Below are positions 48,468 to 58,012 of a stretch of DNA of 64,000 nucleotides, piece after piece. The position numbers and the translations under genes were made by a program. This stretch comes from Rhodothermales bacterium (GTDB lineage Bacteria; Bacteroidota; Rhodothermia; Rhodothermales; Bin80), in contig JANQES010000004.1 of NCBI GenBank assembly GCA_028278205.1, positions 1 through 64,000 of the forward strand. Direction: 5' to 3'. Below the pieces are notes generated by a model that searched no databases, was not told the origin of the DNA, and saw only the letters and a list, made by a program, of their open reading frames with translations. Numbering within the stretch: the first letter of the stretch is position 1; each line of letters starts with the position of its first letter.

Positions 48468-49193
48468 ATGACCCGCCTTTTATCAGCCATGAAAACCGAC
48501 GTGGTCGTACAGGTGCGCAACAAGCTGTACGCCATCGGCATCGGTGTGGCGGTGCTCGTCGCGGTGATGCTGGCGTGGCTGGTCGGCGCGGACCAACTGC
48601 CCTCGGTGGTGCCTCCGCTGATGTTGCTGGTGATCGGGGGGACGACGCTGCTCTACGTGGCCGCCATGATTCTTTTCGAGCACGACGAAGGCACGCTCCA
48701 TGCCGTCATCGTCTCGCCGCTGCGCCCGTCGGAATATCTGTGGTCGAAAATCATCACCCTGACGGCGCTGGCAACGCTCGAATCGATCACGATGATCGGC
48801 GGGGGGATGCTCATCATGAGCCTTTCGGAAGCCGTGCCGTTGCCCAACATCCCGATTTTGCTCTTTGGCATCCTGGCTATCGGCGTGATGTATACGCTGA
48901 TGGGCATCGTCCTGGTGGTGCGCTACGACAAGATCACCAATTTCCTCATGCCGATGGCCGCCCTCTTCACCGTGTTGCAGATCCCCTTCGTGCATTTCTG
49001 GGGCGTGATCGTGCATCCCGGCTTTCTCGTCATCCCGACGAGCGCGCCCACGATGCTGATGCAGGGCGCGTTCATGCCGCTCTCGGCCTGGGAATGGCTC
49101 TATGCCATCGGCTACACGACCGTGTGGATCGCCGGGCTGACGGTCTGGGCCTATCGCGCTTTTCACCGGCACATCATCATGAAACTGGGGTGA
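48468..49193 (+). CDS. ABC-2 type permease, first subunit
   Basis: 241 residues with six hydrophobic segments. It begins with a short cytoplasmic stretch (LLSAMKTDVVVQVRNKLYAIG), as in ABC-2 membrane subunits. It lies 40 nt after the ATPase gene and 4 nt before the second permease gene, so the three are one operon. The segment HDEGTLHAVIVSPLRPSEYLWSKI is the usual coupling-helix region. Confidence 0.87.
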   Translation: MTRLLSAMKTDVVVQVRNKLYAIGIGVAVLVAVMLAWLVGADQLPSVVPPLMLLVIGGTTLLYVAAMILFEHDEGTLHAVIVSPLRPSEYLWSKIITLTALATLESITMIGGGMLIMSLSEAVPLPNIPILLFGILAIGVMYTLMGIVLVVRYDKITNFLMPMAALFTVLQIPFVHFWGVIVHPGFLVIPTSAPTMLMQGAFMPLSAWEWLYAIGYTTVWIAGLTVWAYRAFHRHIIMKLG

Positions 49194-49197
49194 TGCC

Positions 49198-49959
49198 ATG
49201 CACATGACGCAACTCGCGCGCAAACTCGGCAGCAACGACGCCCGGCTCATCGGGCGCGACCGCTTTCTCCTGATGATGTTCGGGTTTGTGCTCTACCTCG
49301 CCGTGGCGCTCCGTTTCGGCCTGCCCTGGGCCAACACCTATCTCGCCGAACAAGGCGTGCTGCCGAACGAAACGATTGCCACGCCGTTCGCCGATTATTT
49401 TCCGATGATCGTAGCCTGGCTGGCAATTTTTTCGGGCGGTATACTCGCCGGGACGATCGTCGGGTTCATGCTGCTCGATGAGAAAGAAGACAACACCATC
49501 AAGGCCATGCTGGTCACGCCCGTTTCGCTCGATCAGTACGTGTTGTATCGCGTCAGCGGGCCGGTGGTGCTGGCGTTTATCATCATCATGGGGCTAGTGC
49601 TTTTTATCAACCAGGCCCTGGTGCCGTTGTGGCAATTGGTCTTGATTGCCGCCGGCGCCTCGCTCGTCGCGCCGATTGCCGCGCTGTTCTTCGCGACGTT
49701 CGCCGAAAACAAAGTGCAGGGGTTCGCGGTGTCCAAGTTTATCGGTATCGCCGGGTGGGTGATCATCCTGGGCTGGTTTGTGGACGGCCCGTTTCAATGG
49801 CTTTTTGGCCTGTTTCCGCCCTTTTTAATCAGCAAAGCCTACTGGATGGCGCTCGACGGCCAGGGCCTCTGGTGGGTGGCGCTCCTGGGCGGGATCGTCT
49901 TGCAAGCCGGTATGTTGTTCTGGATAATGCGACGGTTTAACAAGGTAGCGTATCGGTAG
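49198..49959 (+). CDS. ABC-2 type permease, second subunit
   Basis: 253 residues, six predicted membrane helices. The region DEKEDNTIKAMLVTPVSLDQYVLYRV corresponds to the coupling-helix stretch of the first permease, so the two are probably distant paralogues forming a heterodimer. Last gene of the exporter operon. Confidence 0.85.
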   Translation: MHMTQLARKLGSNDARLIGRDRFLLMMFGFVLYLAVALRFGLPWANTYLAEQGVLPNETIATPFADYFPMIVAWLAIFSGGILAGTIVGFMLLDEKEDNTIKAMLVTPVSLDQYVLYRVSGPVVLAFIIIMGLVLFINQALVPLWQLVLIAAGASLVAPIAALFFATFAENKVQGFAVSKFIGIAGWVIILGWFVDGPFQWLFGLFPPFLISKAYWMALDGQGLWWVALLGGIVLQAGMLFWIMRRFNKVAYR

Positions 49960-50022
49960 TATTGCGTACTGTGTAAAGGTGCTTCCCTCAACAAATACGC
50001 AAGACGAAGTACGCAGTAATAG
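49958..50022. repeat. Tandem-word hairpin (TACGCA type)
   Basis: TATTGCGTACT near 49962-49972 faces TACGCAAGACGAAGTACGCAGTAATA, giving an imperfect hairpin between the ABC operon and the convergent miaA stop. Related single-arm sequence (TACTGCGTCTTGCGTACTTCG) recurs at about 54239-54260. Confidence 0.65.
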
Positions 50023-50023
50023 T

Positions 50024-50036
50024 CCGTTATTGCAAT
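50024..50036 (+). repeat. CCGTTATTGCAAT motif, copy 3
   Basis: It overlaps the stop codon and last codons of miaA, which is on the opposite strand. Confidence 0.6.
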
Positions 50037-50980
50037 CCAAAAAAATCCTCCAACACAGTGTCAACGGGCCTCCATCGAAACTGCGGATAGCGGCGCATCC
50101 ACGTCACTTGCCGCTTGGCGTAGCGGCGCGAGTTGCGTTTGATCAGACGGACCATTTCGGCGTGATCGATCTCGCCCTTGAGGAAAGCGATGGGTTCCTG
50201 GTAGCCGATGGTTCGGAGGGCGTAGAGCGAGGGATCGGCGCCGCGTTCGAGCAGGCCGCGCACCTCGTCGAGAAGGCCGCGGTTGAGCATCAGATCCACG
50301 CGCTGGTTGATGCGGGCGTAGAGTTCGGCCCGGTCGCGGTGCAAGACTGTCACGTCGAAGGTGAAGGGCGGCGGTTGTTGTTCGGCGTGATAGGCCGAGA
50401 GCGGGCGGCCCGTGCCGTAATAGACTTCGAGCGCGCGGACGAGCCGGGAGGTCTTCGTCGGGTCGAGCGTGGCGGCGGAGGCCGGGTCGAGGCGGTGGAG
50501 TTCGTCGAAAAGTGCGCCGGCGCCTTCTTCGGCGAGGCGGTTTTCGAGGGAGCGCCTGATTTCGGGATCAACGGGTGGAACGTCGGCCAGGCCGAATTGC
50601 AGCGCGTGCAGATACAACGTCGAGCCGCCGACGACGAACGGGACGCGGCCCCGGCTCAGGATGTCGCGGATGCGCGCATAAGCCTGCTCGGCAAACCTGC
50701 CAGCCGAAAACGGTTCGCCCAGGTCGAGTTCGTCGATGAAATGATGCGGGATGCGGGCCAGTTCGTCCGTCTCCGGCTTGGCCGTCCCGATGGTTAGCTC
50801 GCGGTAGACCTGCCGGCTGTCGGCAGAGATGATCTCGGCGCCCAGGCGGTCGGCCAGGTCCAGGCTCACGGCTGTTTTGCCCACAGCGGTAGGCCCGGTC
50901 AGAATCAGAAACGGCCCGGTTGGCGGCAGGGGGGCATCATTCGAAATTGCTTCAAGAGGGCTACGTTCAAGGCTTTTCAT
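50027..50980 (-). CDS. miaA: tRNA dimethylallyltransferase
   Basis: 317 residues. MiaA transfers a dimethylallyl group to A37 of tRNAs that read UNN codons. The P-loop is GPTAVGKT near residue 30, followed by ISADSRQVYREL, a DSRQ motif typical of the family, GTAKPETDEL, and later the Gly-rich insert VGGSTLYLHAL. The C-terminal part (LRTIGYQE, then KRQVTWMRRY) is also diagnostic. Length is normal. Confidence 0.96.
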   Translation of the reverse strand: MKSLERSPLEAISNDAPLPPTGPFLILTGPTAVGKTAVSLDLADRLGAEIISADSRQVYRELTIGTAKPETDELARIPHHFIDELDLGEPFSAGRFAEQAYARIRDILSRGRVPFVVGGSTLYLHALQFGLADVPPVDPEIRRSLENRLAEEGAGALFDELHRLDPASAATLDPTKTSRLVRALEVYYGTGRPLSAYHAEQQPPPFTFDVTVLHRDRAELYARINQRVDLMLNRGLLDEVRGLLERGADPSLYALRTIGYQEPIAFLKGEIDHAEMVRLIKRNSRRYAKRQVTWMRRYPQFRWRPVDTVLEDFFGLQ

Positions 50981-51014
50981 GCGATAAAGCCGGCTTTGAA
51001 TTCGAAACAGTCGC

Positions 51015-51897
51015 TCAGGGCGTAGGTACGGTAACCAGGCGCACGATCTGCCCGCCGGATGCGTGTTCGAGGAGCAGGTAGATGGCGCCGTCCGATCCGG
51101 TTTCTACGTCTCTGATGCGGGCCAGGTCTTGCAGCAAGACTTCGGTGTGAACCACCGCGTCGCCCTCCAGCACCATGCGGTAAAGCTCCGTGGCTTTCAG
51201 GGTGCCGACGATTTCAGCGCATCGGGCACATCGACGAAAGGGTTGTCTTCGGGGATGCTGCCGTCGTCGTGGACGCGGTGGATCTTGCCGTAGGGCAGGC
51301 TGAGGTCCTGTATGCCCCAGAAGTTAGTCACCCCTTTAAACCCGACGCTGAGGAATACGTGGCCCTCGTCGTCAAAGCAGATGCGTCCGCCGGCTGACAT
51401 ATCGGGCGTGGGCGTATAGGTTCCCACGTTGGCTTTCCAGATGGTTTCCTCGTCAATCCATGCCCCATCTTTAATGCGTCCCCGCACCAGCTTATTCATG
51501 GATACGTCCTTGTTGCGGAACGTCTCGTTGCAATTGCTGCAACGATCCCCGAAGCTCAAATAGATCCAGCCGTTTTCTTCATAGTTGGGATGAAGCGCTA
51601 CGTCTAAGAGCCACCCGATACCGAATTTCAGCCACACTTCCGGCATCGTGAAACTATCATTGCGATAGAAAACGGCAACGGATCCAGCCCCGTGGCGACA
51701 GTTTCGATGCGGAACTGATGATGCTCGCTTTCGATGACACCTTCGGGGATGACGAGGGGGGTGTGGATTTTAAAGTCAGTCGTCGAACGATCTTGCCGTT
51801 TTTCAGCGATGAAGATCGAGATACCCCTGATTTCTCCTTCTGTCAGAGTTTGCGAAAACGCGGGCATCCCTCGTTCGGGATATCCCTCCCATGAAAG
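51015..51897 (-). pseudogene. Remnant of a cytochrome c / PQQ-type sugar dehydrogenase
   Basis: Read 5'-3' on the minus strand, the remnant begins with a cytochrome c C-terminus (SWEGYPERGMPAFSQTLTEGE), then a sorbosone/glucose dehydrogenase start (FRIETVATGLD). After a frame change near 51640 the propeller continues (IGWLLDVALHPNYEENGWIYLSF; SAGGRICFDDEGHVFLSVGF). Around 51205 the central part is missing and the sequence jumps to the end of the enzyme (YRMVLEGDAVVHTEVLLQDLARIRD, then stop at 51015). So it has a truncated start, a frameshift and an internal deletion. The upstream end coincides with the stop of the HEAT-repeat gene. Confidence 0.8.
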
Positions 51898-53847
51898 CTA
51901 ACGAATTGAACCCCATGACACGGGATGAGCGCCTCGGCCAGCCTCGATCTTATAGCCACGACGCTCAGCCCAATCTCGCGCCTCATCTGCAAGTGCAGCA
52001 CTTCCTGAATTGAGAAATACCTCGGCCATTGTCTTGTTCCCCTCAGTACTCAGGGTCTCCCTGAGTACTGGGATTATCTCTTCCCTTCCGATACCAATAA
52101 ACGCATATACAGCGTTCTGAATCACGGAGCGTGTTCCTGACCGGACATCAGATAGAAGTATCTTGGACACGAGACTCCAGTTTGATTCCAATTTGGTGCC
52201 CTCGCGCTTGGCTACCCAGAATCGTACCCAATCCTTCTCGTTCGTAGGCGACCAGTTCAGCTTCGTCAGGGTGACGGCTGCTTGTTTGTTCAGATTCCAA
52301 TCTGTCAGGAGAGGGAGAATGATCGGTACTGCGCTCTCAACACCAAGGTCTCCGAGTGGTTCGAGGGCTTCCTCTCGGACCATGCCGGTCTCTTTATTAG
52401 TCACGACCTCTATCAGGAGGCTATCTGCCCGTTCATCGTCGCTTCCGGCTAGAAATGGTAATGTAGCCAGCCGTGCGGCGGTCAGGATACTATCGGTACT
52501 CGCAATATCGAAGAGCATCTCAAATGTCTCCGGCCGGCCAGTACTCACGAGTGCATTAAGGGCATAGTGGCGGTTGGCCAGCTTCCTGGCATGAGCCTGA
52601 TCGGCAGCGCGACGATCCGCGTAGCCGGTGAAGTCCCGTGCAACTAAGCGCTCAGAGTAGTACAACTGCTTCATCTCGATTCGTGCAAGCTCCATGAGCT
52701 TCGAGGTAGCGTATTGGTTATTGTCCCTGACTGCCAGTCGTCCAAGAAGAACCGCCAACCTAAAGCGAACGTTACTGTTAGAACTCATGAACGATAGAAC
52801 GTCAGAACGATCGAATCCATCGCCAACGTACGACTCCATCGCCAGATCGATCCCGTGGTTCCCCGCTGTTGCGATGAGGGTATCTAGAAGAGAAAAATAT
52901 TTGCTATCCCCAAGATCTGGACTATAAACATAATCTACTTCTTTCTCTCCTTCTTTTCCCACGAGGAGGGGCGTAATCGCTTCTTCTTTCCCTAAGGCCG
53001 CAAGGGCATCGATGGCCGCTGCCCGTAGCCCTTCCACGCGGGGGGGGACGGTGCCCTTGTCATGGATAGTTTCAACCAGAGGTGCGATAACTAAGGAGCT
53101 TCCAGTCTCGCCGAGCCTGCTGATCTCGGTAACACTGTGTTCTCGGTATCCTTGAGGTATATTACGGAGATCATCAGTTCCCCAGTAGTCCTTCAATAGT
53201 AGAGTGACTGTCCGGGGATCATCAATTCCCCACTCATCTATAGCCTTCGATGCCCTTGCGGCTCTCGATGCCTCTGCGTGTTTTATAGGGATGATGACGA
53301 TAATCATAACACCCAGAGCCAAAACACCCACAGCCATAGACAGTGAATACACACTGACATAAAGCGAATTCTTTTTTCGTCCCGCCGCTCTGGATCGGAC
53401 AACCTCAACCACGAGGCCGCCCATCCCAAAGACCAGCGGGAAGAGTATCCACCCTAGCATCATCCGGCTGTGAAACGCTAGGAAATCCGGGAATGACGCA
53501 AAGCCAGCAACATTGGCATCTTCAAGCCATTCCACGACCATATCTGCAATCAGAAGCCATCCTATAAGGCACACTCCGCTGATTATTGCGACTGCAACAA
53601 GTATCGAGGTAAACACAGATCTCCACTTTTCTGAAAGCCTCCACAACCAACGGTCGCGGACATATTCAACACTGTAATATGCCAGAACGCCAACGATTCC
53701 GGTGAAAATGAAGACTCCCCATATTCGGTCGAAATCGATACCGGTCGCTATACTGATCACGGCTACAAGTCCTACAATTAGGATGCCATAGCCATAACAG
53801 CCCCATCCAATAAAATCATCATCTTCCTCAATCCCTTCCTTTGCCAT
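51898..53847 (-). CDS. Membrane protein with HEAT-like repeats
   Basis: 649 residues from the ATG at 53847, which has a strong ribosome binding site (GAGGAGG). The first 220 residues hold about five membrane helices. The rest is helical and looks like HEAT repeats (ALAALGKEEAITPLL; EEALEPLGDLGVESAVPIILPLLTDW), so a peripheral protein-binding scaffold is likely. Codon use is richer in A/T-ending and AGA/ATA codons than in neighbours, which suggests recent acquisition. A run of eight G (53040-53047 on the plus strand) lies within the frame. It is next to a decayed gene. Function unknown. Confidence 0.75.
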   Translation of the reverse strand: MAKEGIEEDDDFIGWGCYGYGILIVGLVAVISIATGIDFDRIWGVFIFTGIVGVLAYYSVEYVRDRWLWRLSEKWRSVFTSILVAVAIISGVCLIGWLLIADMVVEWLEDANVAGFASFPDFLAFHSRMMLGWILFPLVFGMGGLVVEVVRSRAAGRKKNSLYVSVYSLSMAVGVLALGVMIIVIIPIKHAEASRAARASKAIDEWGIDDPRTVTLLLKDYWGTDDLRNIPQGYREHSVTEISRLGETGSSLVIAPLVETIHDKGTVPPRVEGLRAAAIDALAALGKEEAITPLLVGKEGEKEVDYVYSPDLGDSKYFSLLDTLIATAGNHGIDLAMESYVGDGFDRSDVLSFMSSNSNVRFRLAVLLGRLAVRDNNQYATSKLMELARIEMKQLYYSERLVARDFTGYADRRAADQAHARKLANRHYALNALVSTGRPETFEMLFDIASTDSILTAARLATLPFLAGSDDERADSLLIEVVTNKETGMVREEALEPLGDLGVESAVPIILPLLTDWNLNKQAAVTLTKLNWSPTNEKDWVRFWVAKREGTKLESNWSLVSKILLSDVRSGTRSVIQNAVYAFIGIGREEIIPVLRETLSTEGNKTMAEVFLNSGSAALADEARDWAERRGYKIEAGRGAHPVSWGSIR

Positions 53848-53861
53848 GTTGTAATCCTCCT

Positions 53862-54197
53862 CTAATACGTCGGCATCGACGGGTCGATTTCGCGGCTCCA
53901 GGCCAGCACGCCGCCACGGAGATTTTTGGCCTGCTCGAAGCCACGTGCCCGCATGAATTGCACTGCCTGTGCCGACCGGGCGCCGGAACGGCAATGCACT
54001 ACGATCAGGTCGTCTTTGTGATCGTCGAGTTCGTCGAGGCGATGCGGGAGTTGTTGAAGCGGGATGAGCGTGCCGTCGAGGTTAGCGACGACATACTCGC
54101 GCTCTTCGCGCACGTCGAGGATGAAAGGCGTCCGGTCTTCATCCATCAACGCTTTCAACTCCTGAACGGTGATTTCGGGGACGTTTTGGAAGTACAT
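53862..54197 (-). CDS. Rhodanese-like domain protein
   Basis: 111 residues; a single rhodanese domain with the active-site loop CRSGARS and the CH2A-like start ILDVREEREYVVANLDG. Single-domain rhodaneses carry sulfur on this Cys. The frame runs upstream to 54374 through a repeat; the ATG at 54197 gives the normal length. The HEAT-protein gene starts 14 nt after its stop on the same strand. Confidence 0.9.
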   Translation of the reverse strand: MYFQNVPEITVQELKALMDEDRTPFILDVREEREYVVANLDGTLIPLQQLPHRLDELDDHKDDLIVVHCRSGARSAQAVQFMRARGFEQAKNLRGGVLAWSREIDPSMPTY

Positions 54198-54262
54198 GGG
54201 GGCAAAAGGCGAATGGGCAAAAGGCAAATGGGCAAATCGTACTGCGTCTTGCGTACTTCGTT
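54198..54262. repeat. GGCAAAAGGC tandem words without a clear partner arm
   Basis: GGGCAAAAGGCGAATGGGCAAAAGGCAAATGGGCAAAT is one arm of the GGGCAAAT type. The facing part is instead a TACTGCGTCTTGCGTACTTCG sequence of another word class, so this looks like half-elements of two types joined. It lies between the lycopene-cyclase gene and the rhodanese gene. Confidence 0.65.
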
Positions 54263-54279
54263 TTTTGACGTAGCGCATT

Positions 54280-55056
54280 TTACGCATCCTCAGAACGCGC
54301 CAGCAGTGTTTGTGTTGCCCGGTGCTCCTGGCGAGCCTCGGCAATCTTATCCCCGAATAAAAACAACATCGCACCCTGGACGACGAGCAGGTTGGTCACC
54401 AGAAAAAACACCGCCTCTTCGACCGGCAAGCCGAGCGGATCGAAATCTAAAGTGAATTGATTCGAAATATCCCAGATGCCCAGCCCGATAGCGATGCGGT
54501 CGGCAATCCACAGGTAGAGCGTCGGCGCGGCGACGGCGAGGCGGAACGCGCGCCGGTAGCGCATGAAGAACGGACCGGCGTAGAGCCACATCGCCAGCAA
54601 GACCGGCGAGGCCCAGGCCAGAATCAAGCCCAGATACAACCCGCTCTCCCAGCCGGAAATGAGCAATATGACGCCCAGGAGTGTACACAGCCCATAAATC
54701 GCATTTCCCCAGCGCATCGTCTTTTGATAGTTCGTTTCGATGGGTGATGGCTTGCGGGCGAAAAGGACGTACAAAAAGAGCCCGGTTAGAATCGGTTGAA
54801 GCAGGAAAAAAGCATACTCTTCGAGCGGCACATAGCCGATGACGCCGAGGACCCGGTCGGCGCCGTAGCCCCAGATGCCCCGGTAGACGAGGTAGTTGTC
54901 CCAGGGCGTCGTGTAGGCGAAGGCGATCACACAGATCAACGGCAAGGTGTACCAGCCGCGCGCGCCGCCCACCCCGGCCAGCGGACGGCGTTGCAGTGCG
55001 GCCAGCGTGACGATGGGGGGGAGGAGGAAGACGAGCAGAAACGTCAGATACGTCAT
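54280..55056 (-). CDS. crtYcd: Lycopene cyclase domain protein (CrtYcd type)
   Basis: 258 residues with seven predicted membrane helices. It matches the tandem lycopene-cyclase domains CrtYc and CrtYd fused in one chain: each half carries the xPxE-E motif ([13 protein letters not shown] and [13 protein letters not shown]) plus [18 protein letters not shown]. It makes the beta-rings of carotenoids from lycopene in the membrane. The start overlaps the end of the upstream oxidoreductase gene by 4 nt (ATGA), so both are one operon. Confidence 0.9.
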   Translation of the reverse strand: MTYLTFLLVFLLPPIVTLAALQRRPLAGVGGARGWYTLPLICVIAFAYTTPWDNYLVYRGIWGYGADRVLGVIGYVPLEEYAFFLLQPILTGLFLYVLFARKPSPIETNYQKTMRWGNAIYGLCTLLGVILLISGWESGLYLGLILAWASPVLLAMWLYAGPFFMRYRRAFRLAVAAPTLYLWIADRIAIGLGIWDISNQFTLDFDPLGLPVEEAVFFLVTNLLVVQGAMLFLFGDKIAEARQEHRATQTLLARSEDA

Positions 55057-56588
55057 ATGCGCTTGCGGTCAAGGTCTTTGAGGACGACGCGGGCGGCGTT
55101 GCGGCCCGAAGCGCCCATGATGCCGCCGCCGGGATGTGTGCTTGCGCCCGTCAGATACAAGCCTTTCAGATGCGCCCGGTACGAACTCATCCCCATAAAA
55201 GGCCGCATCATAAACATCTGGTCGATGCTCATCTCCAGGTGCATCACGTTGCCGCGATACAGCCCCAACTCGCGTTCGAGCCAGAGCGGATGCTGGAAAA
55301 GCTGGCCCGCAATTTTATCTCGCGTGCCGGGCGCGTACGTTTCGAACGTGTCGATGATACGGTCGGCGACGCCGTCGGCGATGGCATCCCAGTGGGCGCT
55401 GCCGGCCAGGTCGTAGGGATAGTATTGCGCCCAGAGCCAGAGCACCTCGCCGCCGGGCGGCGCCAGCGTGTCGTCCACCGCGCTGAACGTCATGGCGACG
55501 ATGGGCGGATCGCGGGTCGGTTCGCCGCGCATGTAATCGCCGTAGGCCGCGAGGATCTGGGCGGTGTCCCGGCAGACGAGTTGCAGGGCCACCCGCGCAT
55601 CCTTACCCGGATGTGCAGCATACTCGACGGGCGCATCGAGCGCCAGCCGGACGATAGCGCCGAAGCCGTTGCCCACGCGCACGTTTTCGGCGCCCGGTGG
55701 CCGGTGCGCTTCGGGGAGGAGCTTGCCGAACGTTTCGAGCACGTGCGTGCCAGAGAGCACAGCCCGCGCCGTGACCGCCTCGCCGTGAACGCGCACGCCC
55801 ACGGCCCGCTTGCCTTCGACCAGAATTTCTTCGACCGGCGCGTTTAGATGCACCGTGCCGCCGTGGGCTTCGATGTGGCGTTGCAACGCCTGCGTCAGCA
55901 TCCCCGACCCGCCGCGCGGGCGCGCGATGCCGCCTTCGTGATAGAGCGGCTGCCACAACACGAACGGCCCTGTCAGCGGCTCGGTAGGCGGCGGGCCGGA
56001 TTGCGCCGCCATCCAGACCAGCGGCGCGCGGATTTTTTCTTCCGAGAAATACGACGCCACCACGTCGCCGTAGGGCCGGAGGATTTGCTGAAACGCCTTC
56101 TGCCAGTTAAGCCGCGACGACGGCCCCGTCACCATCTTCTTACCGAGTTGAAACGGGCCGGGCGACGTCAAAAACCAGTCTCGGACCACGAGCGAGAAAT
56201 CCCGCCAATCGTCCACAAATCGCTGATAGGTCTGCCCCTGGCCCGGAAATTTGGCATCGAGATGATCCACCGTCTGCGCGATGTCGCGATAGATAAAAAT
56301 GCTGTCCTGGTCCGGAAAAGGCGCGAAAAAGAGGGGATCGAGTTCCAGATATTCCAGCCCGTAGGCGTTCAGATTGAGTTCGTCTATGATGGGGGTGAGG
56401 CGGATGAGGATGTGGGCGCTGCCGCCGAGATCAAACTGATAGCCGGGCACGATCTCTTTGGTCGAGACCGCGCCGCCGGCGATGTCGCGTCGTTCGAAGA
56501 CGCCCACGCGGTAGCCGGCCTGGGCGAGGTAGGCGCCGGCCACCAGGGCGTTGTGCCCGGCTCCTACAATAAGAACATCGTACTCCAC
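55053..56588 (-). CDS. CrtO-like carotenoid ketolase / phytoene dehydrogenase-family oxidoreductase
   Basis: 511 residues. The FAD-binding motif is at the N-terminus ([22 protein letters not shown], followed by [15 protein letters not shown]). The next part ([21 protein letters not shown]) and the overall length resemble CrtO-type beta-carotene ketolases. The C-terminus ends with [23 protein letters not shown], the standard CrtI-family closing. Desaturase activity cannot be excluded. It lies in an operon with CrtYcd, which makes the rings that a ketolase would oxidise, so the ketolase role is favoured. Confidence 0.75.
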   Translation of the reverse strand: MEYDVLIVGAGHNALVAGAYLAQAGYRVGVFERRDIAGGAVSTKEIVPGYQFDLGGSAHILIRLTPIIDELNLNAYGLEYLELDPLFFAPFPDQDSIFIYRDIAQTVDHLDAKFPGQGQTYQRFVDDWRDFSLVVRDWFLTSPGPFQLGKKMVTGPSSRLNWQKAFQQILRPYGDVVASYFSEEKIRAPLVWMAAQSGPPPTEPLTGPFVLWQPLYHEGGIARPRGGSGMLTQALQRHIEAHGGTVHLNAPVEEILVEGKRAVGVRVHGEAVTARAVLSGTHVLETFGKLLPEAHRPPGAENVRVGNGFGAIVRLALDAPVEYAAHPGKDARVALQLVCRDTAQILAAYGDYMRGEPTRDPPIVAMTFSAVDDTLAPPGGEVLWLWAQYYPYDLAGSAHWDAIADGVADRIIDTFETYAPGTRDKIAGQLFQHPLWLERELGLYRGNVMHLEMSIDQMFMMRPFMGMSSYRAHLKGLYLTGASTHPGGGIMGASGRNAARVVLKDLDRKRI

Positions 56589-56601
56589 GCGGCATTTACC
56601 T

Positions 56602-56613
56602 CCGTTATTGCAA
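56602..56613 (+). repeat. CCGTTATTGCAA motif, copy 4
   Basis: It lies 13 nt upstream of the start of the crtO-like gene, which is on the other strand, in the gap before the small membrane protein. Confidence 0.6.
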
Positions 56614-56764
56614 GAAAAAAAACTTGCATTGTCCCATCTTTTTTATTAATAATCGAAAAGACCGATTGTTCGATCGAGTGCGCATCGGAAACCACAATCG
56701 GAAGCCGGCACTTCGGCCGATGTTGTCGATGTTGTCGATGCTGTTGAATGCTGCGGAGGTACGC

Positions 56765-57007
56765 ATGAATGGGGTATTTCAAATGATGGTTGTGTTGCTC
56801 GTTTTTGGGCCGCTGATTATCGGTACGCTGATCTGGCATATCGTCTGGAACAACAAGTCAGGGCCTTCATCCGACCCGCCGCCCGGTGGCGGGCCCAGAC
56901 GCCGCCCGGTACCGCCACCCCCACGTCTTAGCGGAGATCGGACAAAAAGACGACCGCGGCTTCAGCAAGACCGCGTCCAGAGCCCTCAACGAATCCGGTA
57001 TCGTTGA
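56765..57007 (+). CDS. Small single-helix membrane protein
   Basis: 80 residues from the ATG at 56765, which has a good ribosome binding site (GGAGG at 56755-56759). One membrane helix (MVVLLVFGPLIIGTLIWHIVW) is followed by a Pro/Arg-rich cytoplasmic tail. I recognise no family. The end of the frame runs close to the DinB remnant. Confidence 0.55.
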   Translation: MNGVFQMMVVLLVFGPLIIGTLIWHIVWNNKSGPSSDPPPGGGPRRRPVPPPPRLSGDRTKRRPRLQQDRVQSPQRIRYR

Positions 57008-57020
57008 AAGGTCTCCTGGC

Positions 57021-57296
57021 TCAGTCCGGTGCCGGCTGGCGTGTGTAAAAGATAAAGTCGGTGGGCGGCGGCGTGCGGTCGAGGGCGCGAAGGTGGGGTG
57101 CAATCTGTGCGCGATGGTGTTGTCCGTGGATAACAATGTGGGTGATGATCTCATGGAGCGGTGTCTCAAAAGGGTGTCCTTTCGTGTCTTGATAGGAGAC
57201 GACGGCCTCCAACCCATTCGCATGGGCATCGATCACGTCGAGCCATTGAGCGTGCGTCGTTCCCGAAGAGCCGGCGTAGGTATTCTTTTTTCATGG
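57021..57296 (-). pseudogene. Remnant of a DinB-family protein
   Basis: The start (MKKEYLRRLFG, ATG at 57296) is typical of DinB/DUF664 proteins, but the frame then fails. In the +1 frame the sequence continues THAQWLDVIDAHANGLEAVVSYQ and the C-terminus is intact (LHEIITHIVIHGQHHRAQIA, with the metal His pair). The middle 80 or so residues are missing. So an internal deletion with a frame change has left a non-functional remnant. Confidence 0.75.
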
Positions 57297-57323
57297 TAAA
57301 GATGGTAAGGGAGGGTTGAAGGG

Positions 57324-57947
57324 ATGAAGGTAATCGATATCAGCCGAGCGTTAACCCCCGACGTGGCCGTCTGGCCGGGCGATCAGCCGTTTACTCATAC
57401 CTGGACGGCGCGTATTCATGGAGGAAGCACGGTCAATCTGAGCACGGTTCAACTAAGCACCCACGCCGGCACGCACGCCGATGCGCCGTTGCATTACCTG
57501 CCGGAGGGCCCGGCCATCGATGAAATTCCGTTATTGCAATTTGTGGGTCCCTGCCTCATCATCGACACCGAAAACGCCGAATCCATCAACCCGGACCACG
57601 TGGCGCTGAACGACCGGGCGCGCATCCCGCGTCTGCTCTTCAAAACACGCCACAGCACCGTAGCCGATACCTGCTGGGATCCCAACCTCGCGCCCATCCT
57701 TCCTGAAACCGTCGAGCGGATGGGGGCGCAGGGTGTGGTGCTCATCGGCACCGATGCGCCGTCGGTAGACCCCGCCGACAGCAAAACACTCGATGCCCAC
57801 CGGGCGCTGGCGCGGCACGGCATCGTCAACCTCGAAAACCTGGCGCTGGCTGGTGTGGCGCCGGGGCCTTACAACCTCGTGGCCTTGCCGCTCAAGCTGC
57901 CCGGCCTCGACGCGGCGCCCGTGCGCGCCGTGCTGCTCCAAGAATGA
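57324..57947 (+). CDS. Cyclase-family amidohydrolase (KynB-like formamidase)
   Basis: 207 residues. The metal-binding motif HAGTHADAPLHY is intact, preceded by VAVWPGDQPF and followed by PRLLFKTRHS and VLIGTDAPSVDP. These match the kynurenine-formamidase branch of the cyclase family, which hydrolyses N-formylkynurenine in tryptophan breakdown. No other kynurenine-pathway gene is in the window, so the substrate is not confirmed. It contains a CCGTTATTGCAAT motif (57528-57540) within the coding region. Confidence 0.85.
   Translation: MKVIDISRALTPDVAVWPGDQPFTHTWTARIHGGSTVNLSTVQLSTHAGTHADAPLHYLPEGPAIDEIPLLQFVGPCLIIDTENAESINPDHVALNDRARIPRLLFKTRHSTVADTCWDPNLAPILPETVERMGAQGVVLIGTDAPSVDPADSKTLDAHRALARHGIVNLENLALAGVAPGPYNLVALPLKLPGLDAAPVRAVLLQE
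57528..57540 (+). repeat. CCGTTATTGCAAT motif, copy 5
   Basis: The only copy of the motif that is well inside a gene; it encodes PLLQF in the cyclase. Confidence 0.55.
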
Positions 57948-58012
57948 CCGTCGCCACGCCTGGTTTCGGCGCGACGACTTTTTCACGCCCTCAACCCAGG
58001 ACCCATACAGAC

